A stretch of DNA of 64,000 bases from JAAYDY01 sp964500225 (GTDB taxonomy: Bacteria > Planctomycetota > Phycisphaerae > FEN-1346 > JAACEH01). Every line of letters starts with the position of its first letter. The first letter of the stretch is position 1. Location: positions 1 to 64,000 of the forward strand of contig CAZCOA010000002.1 in NCBI GenBank assembly GCA_964500225.1, read 5' to 3'. The position numbers were made by a program, and so were the translations under genes. Below, piece by piece: positions 36,773 to 45,362 of this stretch. A model generated the notes under the pieces. That model saw only the letters and a program-made list of their open reading frames with translations, did no database searches and was not told where the DNA came from.

Positions 36773-36800
36773 TTGACAAACGACCGGAAATCGCCAGAAT
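36773..36800 (+). promoter_or_regulatory. Candidate promoter for the aldolase/dehydrogenase gene
   Basis: TTGACA (36773-36778), a 16-base spacer and CAGAAT (36795-36800). The leader to the ATG at 36959 would be about 150 bases and contains a direct repeat of GAAAC about ten bases apart near 36867-36881, possibly an operator. Confidence 0.5.
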
Positions 36801-36958
36801 GCACCCTTCTGCCGCTGATCAGAGACAGGCGTTCTTCCTTCGCCGGCCACCGGCCGGGCCTGTTTGAAACGCACCGAAACTATAGAAGCGTACAGCGGAG
36901 CGAAGAATAAAGTACAGCATTTGGTCACACAGTCAGCAGGAAGGAACCAGGCAGGGCA

Positions 36959-38974
36959 ATGAAAAGGCAAGTGCAGTCGAAAGACCCCCATCAGGTTGAC
37001 AGCGACATTCGCACGCTCGTGGAAATCAGCCGCAGCGTCGGCAGCGACGACCGGCTCGTGCAGGCCGGCGGCGGCAACACCAGCGTCAAGAGCGCCGACG
37101 GCACGAGGATGCACATCAAGGCCTCCGGCACCGGCCTGCGCGACATGAGCCCGGACCGCGGGTACGTCACGATGGCGCTGGAGCCGCTGATGGAGCTGCT
37201 CCACGACGAGAAACCCCGGCGGATGAGCGACGCGGAGCGCGAGCCGTATGTTCTGCGGACGATGTACGACGCGGTGGTCGGCGGTCCGGACCTCAGCGCG
37301 CGGCCCTCGTGCGAGGCGACGCTTCACGCCATGCTGCGGCGCTACGTGGTGCACATTCATCCGGTGGCCGTCAACGGCGTGTTGTGTAGCGTTGAAGCCC
37401 CTCAGTTGTGCGAGGAGCTGGCCCGCCGCGGCAAGTTCACGATGGTCTGCATTCCGTACACCAACCCCGGCCATCCGCTGGCGGTGTCGTGCCTGAAGGC
37501 CGTCGCGTCCTACCAGGCGGCCCACGGCCAAGCGCCGGAGGTGCTGTTCCTGGTGAACCACGGCCTGTTCGTCACGAGCGACTCGGCCGAGAGAGCCGTG
37601 AGCCTGACCAAGGCCATTGTGGACGATTGCGAAAAGCTGTACCAGTCGCGCAAGGCCAAGGCGGCCGCGACAACCGGCCAGGGGGTCGCCGACGAGCAAC
37701 TGGCCGACGTGACGGTGGAGCTTCGCCGGGCGCTGGTCGAGAGCGGCAGTTCGTCGCGACTGATCCAGTTCGTGGCCGACGAGACCGCCCGGCGTCTGCT
37801 GGCCCGCAAAGACGCCGCTTCGCTGCTGTCGCTCAACAGCACGCCCGATGCCATCGTGTACTGTCTGGCGCATCCGCTGATTCTGTCGGCGCGGCCGCTA
37901 GGCAAGATTGCCAAAGCGGTCAAGAAGTACATTGCCGCGCACGGCGAAGCGCCGCGGACCGTACTGGTGCCCGGCCAGGGCTTCCTGGTCGTCGGCGACA
38001 GCATGAAGGCCCTGAAGACCACGACCGTCGTGTATCAGGCCGAGCTTGGAATCAAGGAACGGACCCTGGCCTTCGGCGGCCCGAAGCGGCTGACACGCGC
38101 AAACGTCGATTACATCAACGGTTGGGAGGTGGAGCATTACCGCCGCGAACTGGCCCGTGCCGAGGCCGGCTCCGGCGGCCCATTGACGGGCAAGGTGGCG
38201 CTGGTAACCGGGGCCGGCAGCGGCCTGGGCCGCGGCATCTCGGTAGGGCTGGCCGCCGCGGGGGCCCACGTCGTTCTGACCGACATCGACCTGCCGTCCG
38301 CCGAGGAAACGGCCGAACTAATCCGCAAGGCTTGCAGCACGCCGCGTGCCGTCGCCGTCCGGACCGACGTCACGGACGAACAGAGCGTCGCCCAGGCATT
38401 CCGGCATGCGGTCGGGACGTTTGGCGGCGTGGATGTGGTCGTGGCTGCCGCGGGAATCGCCCCGGCCTACCCGATCCAGGACTTCCCCGTGGACGCATTC
38501 CGCAAGACGCTCGAAATCAACCTGACCGGCTACTTCCTGGCCGCCCGCGAGGCCGCACGATGGATGATCCGCCAGGGAACCGGCGGCTCGCTCATCTTCA
38601 TCTCGTCGAAGTCGGGCATCGGCGCGTCGCGCAACAATGCCGCCTACAACGTCACCAAGGCCGGCGAACTGCACCTGATGCGAGGCCTGGCCCTGGAACT
38701 CGGCCGCTACGGTATCCGCTCCAATGCCATCTGCCCTGGGAACGTCTTCGAAGGCTCGAAAATCTGGAATCCCGAGTATATTCGCCAGGCAGCCAAGAAA
38801 CGCGGCTTGAAACCGGAGCAGGTGATTCCGTACTATATCTCGCTGACGGCGATGAACCTCGAGATCAAGCAACAGGATATCGCCAATGCCGCCGTGTTCC
38901 TGGCCTCGGACCAGGCCCGGGTCATCAGCGGACAGTCGCTGGTGGTGGACGCCGGACAGGAGTTCGTGCGTTAA
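36959..38974 (+). CDS. Bifunctional class II aldolase/short-chain dehydrogenase (rhamnulose-phosphate aldolase-ADH type)
   Basis: A 671-residue fusion. The first ~395 residues are a class II (zinc) aldolase-type domain: LVQAGGGNTSVKSADG, RRYVVHIHPVAVNGVL with paired His, IPYTNPGHPLA and FLVNHGLFVTSDSAE. From about residue 405 a short-chain dehydrogenase domain follows with TGAGSGLGRG (NAD-binding) and the catalytic Ser of FISSKSG plus Y563 and K567 in YNVTK. This layout is that of the RhaD/aldolase-dehydrogenase family in rhamnose degradation (cleaving a ketose phosphate to DHAP and lactaldehyde), but family members vary and no kinase or isomerase lies nearby. The ATG follows an AGGAACCAGGCAGGG region. 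Confidence 0.9.
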   Translation: MKRQVQSKDPHQVDSDIRTLVEISRSVGSDDRLVQAGGGNTSVKSADGTRMHIKASGTGLRDMSPDRGYVTMALEPLMELLHDEKPRRMSDAEREPYVLRTMYDAVVGGPDLSARPSCEATLHAMLRRYVVHIHPVAVNGVLCSVEAPQLCEELARRGKFTMVCIPYTNPGHPLAVSCLKAVASYQAAHGQAPEVLFLVNHGLFVTSDSAERAVSLTKAIVDDCEKLYQSRKAKAAATTGQGVADEQLADVTVELRRALVESGSSSRLIQFVADETARRLLARKDAASLLSLNSTPDAIVYCLAHPLILSARPLGKIAKAVKKYIAAHGEAPRTVLVPGQGFLVVGDSMKALKTTTVVYQAELGIKERTLAFGGPKRLTRANVDYINGWEVEHYRRELARAEAGSGGPLTGKVALVTGAGSGLGRGISVGLAAAGAHVVLTDIDLPSAEETAELIRKACSTPRAVAVRTDVTDEQSVAQAFRHAVGTFGGVDVVVAAAGIAPAYPIQDFPVDAFRKTLEINLTGYFLAAREAARWMIRQGTGGSLIFISSKSGIGASRNNAAYNVTKAGELHLMRGLALELGRYGIRSNAICPGNVFEGSKIWNPEYIRQAAKKRGLKPEQVIPYYISLTAMNLEIKQQDIANAAVFLASDQARVISGQSLVVDAGQEFVR

Positions 38975-39012
38975 CACGACGTTTCTGGCCCGTCATACGT
39001 GAGGAGCCGTCC

Positions 39013-39339
39013 ATGATCCTGGTCAATACCGAGGAAGTACCCGGATATCGGGTGGTCCGATGTATGGGATTGGTGCGTGGCAACACCATTCGCTGCACCA
39101 ACTTCGTCCGCGACTGGTTTGCCAGGTGGCGGCAGATCGTCGGCGGCGAGATCGTCTCGTACACGCGGTTGATCAGCGAGGCCCGCGAAGAGGCCCTGGG
39201 CCGGCTCGTGCAGGCAGCCCAGAGCGTCGGCGCCAACGCTGTGGTAAATGTGCGCTTCACCACCAGTAGCGTGATGGCCAACGCGTGCGAGATTCTGGCG
39301 TATGGCACGGCCGTGTTTGTGGAACCGCAGCAAGGGTGA
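39013..39339 (+). CDS. YbjQ family protein (UPF0145)
   Basis: A 108-residue soluble protein. The sequence shows the stereotyped YbjQ order: MILVNTEEVPGYRVVRCMGLVRGNTI, VGGEIVSYTRLISEAREEALGRL and SVGANAVVNVRFTTS. Members form oligomeric rings; their role is unknown, although some are annotated as metal-binding. GAGGAG precedes the ATG. It lies 38 bases after the aldolase gene and 102 bases before the zinc dehydrogenase gene. Confidence 0.93.
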   Translation: MILVNTEEVPGYRVVRCMGLVRGNTIRCTNFVRDWFARWRQIVGGEIVSYTRLISEAREEALGRLVQAAQSVGANAVVNVRFTTSSVMANACEILAYGTAVFVEPQQG

Positions 39340-39441
39340 CGCCTACGAGCTGTGAGAAGCGAACGGAAGAATCCGCAGGGCGGCTGATTCGCAGCCACCC
39401 CGAACGTTGGAAAGAAGCTCTTTACGGAAAGCTGATCTGAT

Positions 39442-40659
39442 ATGAGCAAAGTCGAAGCGTATCGTAAGTTGAAGGCACCTTATGGAACCGTGCCGAGCAG
39501 GCAGAAGGCCTGGCGGCTGCATGCCGCGGGCCTGGAGAACTTGTCGTGCGACGAGGTGACGGTATCGCCGCCGGGGCCGGACGAGTTGCTGGCTCGCGTG
39601 GACGCCGTGGGGATCTGTGCCAGCGATTACAAGATGATCAGCCAGGGCGAAGCCCATTCGCGCATGCAGGGCCGCAATCTGAAGGCCAATCCGGCCATTC
39701 CCGGCCACGAGGTGTCGCTGACGCTGGTGGCCGTCGGCGCGAACCTGAAGAAGAAGTTTCAGGTCGGCCGCCGCTACAGCGTCCAGGCCGATATCTATGT
39801 GGACCAAGTGCCGATGGCCTTCGGGTATCAGTTGGCCGGCGCCGACCAGCAGTACGTGACGATCCCGCCGCTGGTGCACGAGGGCGGGTTCCTGCTGCCG
39901 GTGGACGACAAGCTGAGTTATTCGGCGGTCGCCGTGTCCGAGCCGTGGGCCTGCGTCCTGTTCAGCTACGAGAACCAGCGCGACACCAAGAGCGTCAAGC
40001 CGGGCGGCACGGCGTGGTACATGGGCTGCGGCCCGCTGGGGCTGATGCACATCGAGAAAGGCATCCGCGACGGGGCGGCGCGCGTGATCGTATCGGAGAT
40101 GAAGACCGACCGGCTGGACTACGTCCGCCGCACCTTCGGCCCGCTGGCGGAAGCCAGAGGATGCGAACTGGTGACTGTGGACCTGAACAAGCAGAAAATC
40201 GAAGACGTCCTGCCCCCAAAAAGCTGCGACGACATCATCGTGGTCTGTCCCGTGGCCAAGGCGGCCGAGGCGGCCCTGCCCTTCCTCGCGCTGCGCAGTT
40301 TCATGAACGTGTTCGCGGGATTCCCCTCGCGGGACGCCTCGAACATCACGCTGAACCTCAACGACATGCACTACGGACAGTGGACCCTGCTGGCCACGAG
40401 CGGCTCGCCGATCGAGAGCTTGCGGCAAGTGCTGGACATGGCCGCCAAGGGCACCATCGACCCGAACAACTCGGTGGCGGCCGTGGGCGGCATCGGCTGC
40501 GTCAGGGAAGGCATCGACCTGACCCACAAGGGCGTGTACCCCGGTCGCATCGTGATCTACCCGCAGATCGACCTGCCGCTGACGCCCGTGGGCGACCTGA
40601 CCGGCGGCAAGCCCTGGACCCGCCAGGCCGAGCAAGAGCTACTGGAATCGAGGCTCTAA
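39442..40659 (+). CDS. Zinc-dependent sugar-phosphate dehydrogenase (L-sorbose-1-phosphate-reductase-like)
   Basis: A 405-residue medium-chain dehydrogenase. The N-terminal GroES-like half has VDAVGICASDYKMISQGEAHSR and IPGHEVSLTLVAVG with Cys and GHE zinc-site residues, then AFGYQLAGADQQYVTIPP, which is similar to the sorbose-1-phosphate reductase subfamily. The Rossmann half has a glycine motif in GCGPLGLMHI (the usual GxGxxG is loosened). It probably reduces or oxidises a sugar or sugar phosphate with NAD(P). Its partner in the operon is the aldolase/dehydrogenase, so a shared sugar pathway is likely. Confidence 0.85.
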   Translation: MSKVEAYRKLKAPYGTVPSRQKAWRLHAAGLENLSCDEVTVSPPGPDELLARVDAVGICASDYKMISQGEAHSRMQGRNLKANPAIPGHEVSLTLVAVGANLKKKFQVGRRYSVQADIYVDQVPMAFGYQLAGADQQYVTIPPLVHEGGFLLPVDDKLSYSAVAVSEPWACVLFSYENQRDTKSVKPGGTAWYMGCGPLGLMHIEKGIRDGAARVIVSEMKTDRLDYVRRTFGPLAEARGCELVTVDLNKQKIEDVLPPKSCDDIIVVCPVAKAAEAALPFLALRSFMNVFAGFPSRDASNITLNLNDMHYGQWTLLATSGSPIESLRQVLDMAAKGTIDPNNSVAAVGGIGCVREGIDLTHKGVYPGRIVIYPQIDLPLTPVGDLTGGKPWTRQAEQELLESRL

Positions 40660-40824
40660 CCGCCGAAAAACGTCCGAATAGAACGCCATTGTACCCTGCG
40701 GGCCGCCTTTTTCTGCCTTCCGGTCCGCAGGGGAGCCTTCCGCGCATCAATTTTGCCCCCAAATCCTTCTGCACGCCGAATATCGCCTATTTCCGCCGCT
40801 TTCCGACACTTCGGAGGGCGACGG

Positions 40825-40853
40825 TTGAATCCCGACGCCAACTATGATATAAT
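40825..40853 (+). promoter_or_regulatory. Promoter of the YihY-family gene
   Basis: TTGAAT (40825-40830), a 17-base spacer and a perfect TATAAT (40848-40853). It lies 33 bases upstream of the ATG at 40886, with GAGGAAGG as ribosome site in between. Confidence 0.8.
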
Positions 40854-40885
40854 GGCCATTCGTCCTGAGGAAGGACGCCAAGCCT

Positions 40886-42463
40886 ATGGACATTGGCCAA
40901 TCAGTCAAGCAGCTCAGAGAACATCTTCAGCGGTTGCTCAAGAGTCCCAGCGACGAACTGGATCGGGGTGGACGGTTCCTTGTCTATCAAATACGCCTGT
41001 GGTGGTTCTGCGGACGGAAACTCGTCAAGGACCGCCTTCTGGTGACCGCCAGCGCCCTGAGCTACAAGACGCTCATCTCCATCGTGCCGCTGATGGTGAT
41101 CTTCTTCCTTATCCTCAATGCCGTCACCCCAGGTCAGGACATTCAGGCGGAGATCAAGGAACGGCTGTTTTCGTTGCTGAACCTCAACATCGGAACCACC
41201 GAGGCAGCGACCGAAACATGGAATATCCCGGCCGATGACATCGAAGCCATGGACCGGGAAACTGTAGCCACATGGCTCGGGGCGAAGGTCGATGACATCG
41301 TCAAAACCATTCAGAGTCAGGGCAAAGGCACTCGCGCACCGATCACGATCATCTCGGTGGCACTGATGATTCTTACCGGAATGAGCGTTTTCAGCACCGT
41401 CGAGGGGGCCCTGAACCATATCTGGGAGGTTCGCCGCGGCCGCAACTGGTTCGTGCGGCTCAGGGACTTCATCGCCACGATCGTGGTCGTCGGCCTGCTG
41501 CTGGCCGTCTCGATCTACGTCGGGCACCAGATCCGGGGCGTCCTCACCGGCCAAGCCGTCGCCGAGGAAACGCGCACCGAGGCTGCCGCCGAGCCGGCCC
41601 TCACGACCGACGCGGCCACAACCGGCGCCGGCGGCCTCCCGGCGGCCGACGGCGTTCTGGGAACTGCGGCGAAATGGGTTTTCCGAACACTGTCCCGGCT
41701 TGTCCCTTTGTTGATCGGCTGGCTGGTGTTCTTCATCTTGTACAAAACGTTGCCCAACGTCCGGGTCCAGACGCGGGCCGGCCTGGTTGCCGGACTGGTT
41801 GCGGCGGTCCTGTGGGAGGCCGGCAAGTTCGGATTTGGGATGTACCTGCAATATGCCACCGGGGCAACGAAGCTGTACGGTAACCTGGCGCTGATTCCGG
41901 TGTTTCTGTTGTGGGTCTGGATCAGTTGGGTGATCGTGCTGTTCGGGGCCGAGCTGGCGTATGTGATTCAGTATATGGGCGACCTGACGCGCGACCAGAT
42001 GGAGCGCGAGGCCCATCGGCACTTCGTGCGGACCGATCTGGCTGCACTGGCCTTGGCCGCCGTCGTGGCCCAGCGATTCGCCCGGGGCGAGCAGCCGCCG
42101 TCGCGGCGGCAACTGGGCGACGACCTGGGCCTGTCCGAAGGCGACGTCGCCGAAGTGGCCGAGGCGATGCTGGCCGCCGGTCTGTTGCGGCAGGCTGTGG
42201 TCGGCAACGGCACGCCAGGGTACCTTCCCGCGCGGCCGCTGGACCGGATCACCCTGGCCGACGTGATCGGAACGGGACACCAGATGCAGGTGACCGCTCG
42301 TGGCGACGGCCGCCGCGGCACCGCCCTGCGGTGGGCCGAACAGTACATGCAACAGATGTCCAAAGAGGTTCAGTCGGCGCTGCAAACGCAGACGCTGGCT
42401 TCATTGGCCGACCGGGACGAGGTGTTCGTCGCCGGGGGGCCGGTCAGAGTGGGCAGTGATTAG
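40886..42463 (+). CDS. YihY/BrkB-family inner-membrane protein with C-terminal winged-helix-like extension
   Basis: A 525-residue protein. The YihY region has several membrane helices: ALSYKTLISIVPLMVIFFLILNAV (about 50-72), a large loop, APITIISVALMILTGMSVFSTVEGALNHIWEVRRGRNW, FIATIVVVGLLLAVSIYVGH, LVPLLIGWLVFFILYKTLPNVRV and a last pair of helices ending with AELAYVIQY. The body matches the family known as BrkB or virulence factor YihY. After residue ~370 there is an unusual 150-residue cytosolic tail with a winged-helix-like pattern (RRQLGDDLGLSEGDVAEVAEAMLAAGLLRQAV). It has its own strong promoter. Confidence 0.9.
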   Translation: MDIGQSVKQLREHLQRLLKSPSDELDRGGRFLVYQIRLWWFCGRKLVKDRLLVTASALSYKTLISIVPLMVIFFLILNAVTPGQDIQAEIKERLFSLLNLNIGTTEAATETWNIPADDIEAMDRETVATWLGAKVDDIVKTIQSQGKGTRAPITIISVALMILTGMSVFSTVEGALNHIWEVRRGRNWFVRLRDFIATIVVVGLLLAVSIYVGHQIRGVLTGQAVAEETRTEAAAEPALTTDAATTGAGGLPAADGVLGTAAKWVFRTLSRLVPLLIGWLVFFILYKTLPNVRVQTRAGLVAGLVAAVLWEAGKFGFGMYLQYATGATKLYGNLALIPVFLLWVWISWVIVLFGAELAYVIQYMGDLTRDQMEREAHRHFVRTDLAALALAAVVAQRFARGEQPPSRRQLGDDLGLSEGDVAEVAEAMLAAGLLRQAVVGNGTPGYLPARPLDRITLADVIGTGHQMQVTARGDGRRGTALRWAEQYMQQMSKEVQSALQTQTLASLADRDEVFVAGGPVRVGSD

Positions 42464-42478
42464 GGAAAGGGGTTGCAC

Positions 42479-42823
42479 ATGCGGATCGACTCCTACCGAT
42501 TTGGTGAGATGCTGGTCAACGGCCAGAGTTTCACCTCCGACCTCATCATCTACGACGATCACGTGGATGACCAGTGGTGGAGGGAAAACGGTCACATGGT
42601 GCTAAAAGAGGACTTGAGCGACGTCCTCAATGCCCGCCCCGAAGTGCTCGTCGTGGGCCGCGGCAAACTCGGCGCGATGAAGATTCCACAGGCTACGCTC
42701 GATGCCGTGGAAGAGGCCGGCATCCAGGTGGTCCACGCTCGCACACCTGAGGCCATCGAAGTCTTCAACCAGATGTCCAGCACCGGCAAGAACGTCGTGG
42801 GGGCGTTTCACCTGACCTGCTGA
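42479..42823 (+). CDS. Mth938-like domain protein
   Basis: A 114-residue protein. The order IDSYRFGEMLVNGQSFTSDLIIY, WWRENGHMVLKEDLSDVLNARPEVLVVGRG and the ending AIEVFNQMSSTGKNVVGAFHLTC match the Mth938 family (DUF498). A human relative assists respiratory complex I assembly; bacterial functions are open. ATG at 42479 follows AAAGGGG; the TTG at 42473 would add two residues. It lies 15 bases after the YihY gene. Confidence 0.93.
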   Translation: MRIDSYRFGEMLVNGQSFTSDLIIYDDHVDDQWWRENGHMVLKEDLSDVLNARPEVLVVGRGKLGAMKIPQATLDAVEEAGIQVVHARTPEAIEVFNQMSSTGKNVVGAFHLTC

Positions 42824-42879
42824 GTGGCCGCACAACGCGAACTGCACAAGGCACACGTCACATGCGACCCGATCACCGC

Positions 42880-42912
42880 ACACACCTTGCCCCGGTTGAG
42901 GGCAAGGTGTGT
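42880..42912. terminator. Perfect 12-base hairpin, terminator-like
   Basis: ACACACCTTGCC (42880-42891) and GGCAAGGTGTGT (42901-42912) pair completely around a nine-base loop. The tail is tgttg, so a weak terminator or a structural mRNA end is more likely than a strong one. It follows the YihY/Mth938 pair. Confidence 0.6.
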
Positions 42913-43026
42913 TGTTGCGCAGCAGGGTCAATCAATGGGCCCGTGAAAGTTCGGTTTATCGTTGCCCGGGGGCGGGGTTGCGGGTATGGTAGTGGCATTG
43001 TATGTTCCGGTGGGAGACAGTCGGCG

Positions 43027-44046
43027 ATGGGGTATGGGTTCAGTGCGAGGGGTATCCGCCTATGGCTGGCGGCGGGCGTGGGTCTGACGGCGGTGGTGCT
43101 GGCATCGGCGGTGCACAGCGAGGGCCAGGAGACGGCAGCCGTCCAGACTGGCAAATTCTCAGCCCATCAGAAGACGGTCAATCGCAACTACTATATGTAC
43201 GTGCCCACGAAGTACACGCCGCGCAAGCGGTGGCCGATGATCATTTCGGCTCCGGGGACGTTTCCGTTCGATTCCAGTCCGGGCACGCGCGATGCGTGGG
43301 TGGACACGGCGGAGGAATTGGGGCTGATCGTCTGCTGTCCGGATTTCGAGACGGCCAACGGGTTGCTCAATATCAAGGCGGACCAAGCCAAACTTCAGCG
43401 CGACAATGAGGCGGTGCTTGCGATTATTCGCGATGTGGCCTCGCTTTACAGCATCGACCCAAACGGCATCGCCATCACGGGCTGGTCGGGCGGCGGATAC
43501 CCGGCCCACTACATCGGCCTGAAGAACCCGAACCTGATCCGGGCGATCATTGGCCGCACGGCCAACTTCTCGGAAGACCTGGTGGACGACGAAACAGCGC
43601 GTAAGGCCAGGCACATGCACGTGTTCTGTTTCTTCGCCAAGAGCGACCTGGCAGGCATTCCGGAGCAGAACCGCCGGGCCAATTTCTGGTACACGATGCA
43701 GGGCTTCCTGAACTTCGAGGTACGGGAGATTCCGGGCGGCCACTCGAAGAACAACCGTCTGGCGGGCGACTGGTTCGTCCAGATGTTGCGCACCTACCCG
43801 ACGGTGCGGATACAGGCCTCGACGCTGAAGGGCCGCGCGCCGCTGGCGGTGAATTTCCGGGCGTTGGCAAGCGACCCGGACGGGCGGATCGCCGGCTACA
43901 TCTGGCAATTCGGGGATGGGGACGTAAGCATCCACGCATCGGCCTCGCACACGTTCGCCACGCCAGGCACATACAATGTGTTCCTGACCGTCACGGACAA
44001 CGACGGCCACCACGAATACGCCCAGGTGGACGTGGTGGCGGAATAG
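43027..44046 (+). CDS. Secreted esterase-like hydrolase with C-terminal PKD domain
   Basis: A 339-residue exported protein. A signal peptide (about residues 5-35) leads into an alpha/beta-hydrolase domain: nucleophile elbow ITGWSGGGYPAHY (Ser in GWSGGG), an Asp in FFAKSDLAGIPEQN and a His in IPGGHSKN. From about residue 250 a PKD domain follows (APLAVNFRALASDPDGRIAGYIWQFGDGD), which often mediates surface or polysaccharide contact. It is a relative of the protein at 7830-9065. GGGAG precedes the ATG. The pilin-like genes begin 109 bases later. Confidence 0.85.
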   Translation: MGYGFSARGIRLWLAAGVGLTAVVLASAVHSEGQETAAVQTGKFSAHQKTVNRNYYMYVPTKYTPRKRWPMIISAPGTFPFDSSPGTRDAWVDTAEELGLIVCCPDFETANGLLNIKADQAKLQRDNEAVLAIIRDVASLYSIDPNGIAITGWSGGGYPAHYIGLKNPNLIRAIIGRTANFSEDLVDDETARKARHMHVFCFFAKSDLAGIPEQNRRANFWYTMQGFLNFEVREIPGGHSKNNRLAGDWFVQMLRTYPTVRIQASTLKGRAPLAVNFRALASDPDGRIAGYIWQFGDGDVSIHASASHTFATPGTYNVFLTVTDNDGHHEYAQVDVVAE

Positions 44047-44155
44047 TCTTAAGACCTTGCCCCTGCATTTCAAGCAGAGGATTTTTCTTATCCACATTGC
44101 CCGCCTTGCCGATATTAACACCGTGCGCGAACGCCGCGCGCAAGGGACGGTATTT

Positions 44156-44668
44156 ATGCGCTGCCACAGGCGGGCGTCATCCGGGTTTACACTGGTCGAG
44201 TCGCTGACGGCCCTGGTCGTGCTATCGGTGGCCGTGGCGGCCATTCTGACGCCGGTGATTGCGGCAGTGGAGCAGAAGCAGCGGACGGCCAAGCAGGTGG
44301 TGGCGGTGATGCTGGCCGAGCAGCTCATCGAGGAATGCCTGGGTCAGGAATCGTTCAGCATTCAGGATCCGATCGAGCTGGGGCCGTCGGGCGATGAGCC
44401 GTGGCGGGACTTGTACGACGAGAACTCGGACTATCACGGCGTGACCGAGGGCCCCGGGACATTCGGCACGGTGTATGGCCCGCGACTGGCGTACAGCCAG
44501 TTTCCCAATCTGCGTCGAACGATGCACATTGACACGTACTATCTGCCGGGGCAGTACACGGGCTATTCGCCGGACCTGATCGTGGTGACGGTCCGCGTGT
44601 ACGACAAGGACGAGGAACTGGTGACGCTACAACGGTTTGTGGCGAACGAGAAACATGACGACCCGTAG
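44156..44668 (+). CDS. PilV-like prepilin protein
   Basis: A 170-residue protein with a type IV prepilin N-terminus: a short basic leader (MRCHRRASSG) and FTLVESLTALVVLSVAVAAIL, with the expected Glu five residues after cleavage. The rest is beta-rich and unassigned. Such proteins are processed by a prepilin peptidase and assemble into pilus-like or secretion fibres, or serve as minor pilins. ATG at 44156 follows AAGGGA. Its stop overlaps the next gene by 14 bases. Confidence 0.85.
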   Translation: MRCHRRASSGFTLVESLTALVVLSVAVAAILTPVIAAVEQKQRTAKQVVAVMLAEQLIEECLGQESFSIQDPIELGPSGDEPWRDLYDENSDYHGVTEGPGTFGTVYGPRLAYSQFPNLRRTMHIDTYYLPGQYTGYSPDLIVVTVRVYDKDEELVTLQRFVANEKHDDP

Positions 44669-45362
44669 GGGACAACCTCGTTTCGATGCGGCCATGGGGG
44701 CACGGGCCCGTGCGCGTCGCGTGGGCTTCACGCTGGTGGAGTTGATGCTGGCGATGATGGTCAGCGGGATGGTCCTGTCGGCCGTGGCGGGGCTGGCCTT
44801 GGCGCTGGGGACGTACCACGGCCAGGGCGAGGCGGTGGCGGAGTTGGCCATCCAGGGGCGTTTTGCCTCGACGTTGCTGGCGCGCGACCTGCGGGCGGCG
44901 CGAGTGGCAGCCGTCAGCAGTGGCGGCGCGCTGGTCCTGTGGATGGGCGACACATACGCCAACAACCTGGTGGATATCGAGGAGATCGTCATTTACCGGT
45001 ATAAGGCATCGCCGCAACAGGTGGAGCGGTGCTCATTCGTCGGGGGGTACGGGGTGACGTACATCAATCCGGACGGCATCCGGAACGTGGTCGCTGCAGC
45101 GGACGCGGGGTTTCTGGACTGGGCCGGGGGCTTGCTGGGGTACACGATGAACAAGCAGGTGGTTTGCAACAGCGTAGCCGGGCTGTCGTTCTACCCGAAA
45201 CGGGCGTATCCGCAGACGGCGTCGCTGGAATACGTCCTGCAACTGTCGCGGGCTGAGGACATCGTCCGAGGCACGGGGCAGACGGTGAACTTGAACTTTT
45301 ATGGAACGGGGACATTGCGTGCACCGTTGGTCAACAACGATTTCTGTTCGCAGTTGCGGTAA
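44655..45362 (+). CDS. PilW-like prepilin protein
   Basis: A 235-residue protein with the prepilin motif FTLVELMLAMMVSGMVLSAVAG after a long basic leader (about 25 residues) and a beta-rich C-terminal domain. I start at ATG 44655, overlapping the previous gene; ATG at 44694 would shorten the leader. It resembles the second minor pilin (PilW) in a PilV-PilW-PilX row. Confidence 0.82.
   Translation: MTTRRGQPRFDAAMGARARARRVGFTLVELMLAMMVSGMVLSAVAGLALALGTYHGQGEAVAELAIQGRFASTLLARDLRAARVAAVSSGGALVLWMGDTYANNLVDIEEIVIYRYKASPQQVERCSFVGGYGVTYINPDGIRNVVAAADAGFLDWAGGLLGYTMNKQVVCNSVAGLSFYPKRAYPQTASLEYVLQLSRAEDIVRGTGQTVNLNFYGTGTLRAPLVNNDFCSQLR

Noticed and set aside
34080..36779. 899-codon minus-strand open frame across the gap and tex
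   Set aside because: Only its last 98 codons are real (corrinoid adenosyltransferase). The rest is antisense of tex, with shadow composition and with the Ns translated as X.
37408..39012. 5' part of the 643-codon plus-strand frame overlapping the aldolase gene
   Set aside because: Only its end (from 39013) codes, for the YbjQ protein; the upstream part is a +1 shadow of the aldolase/dehydrogenase gene.
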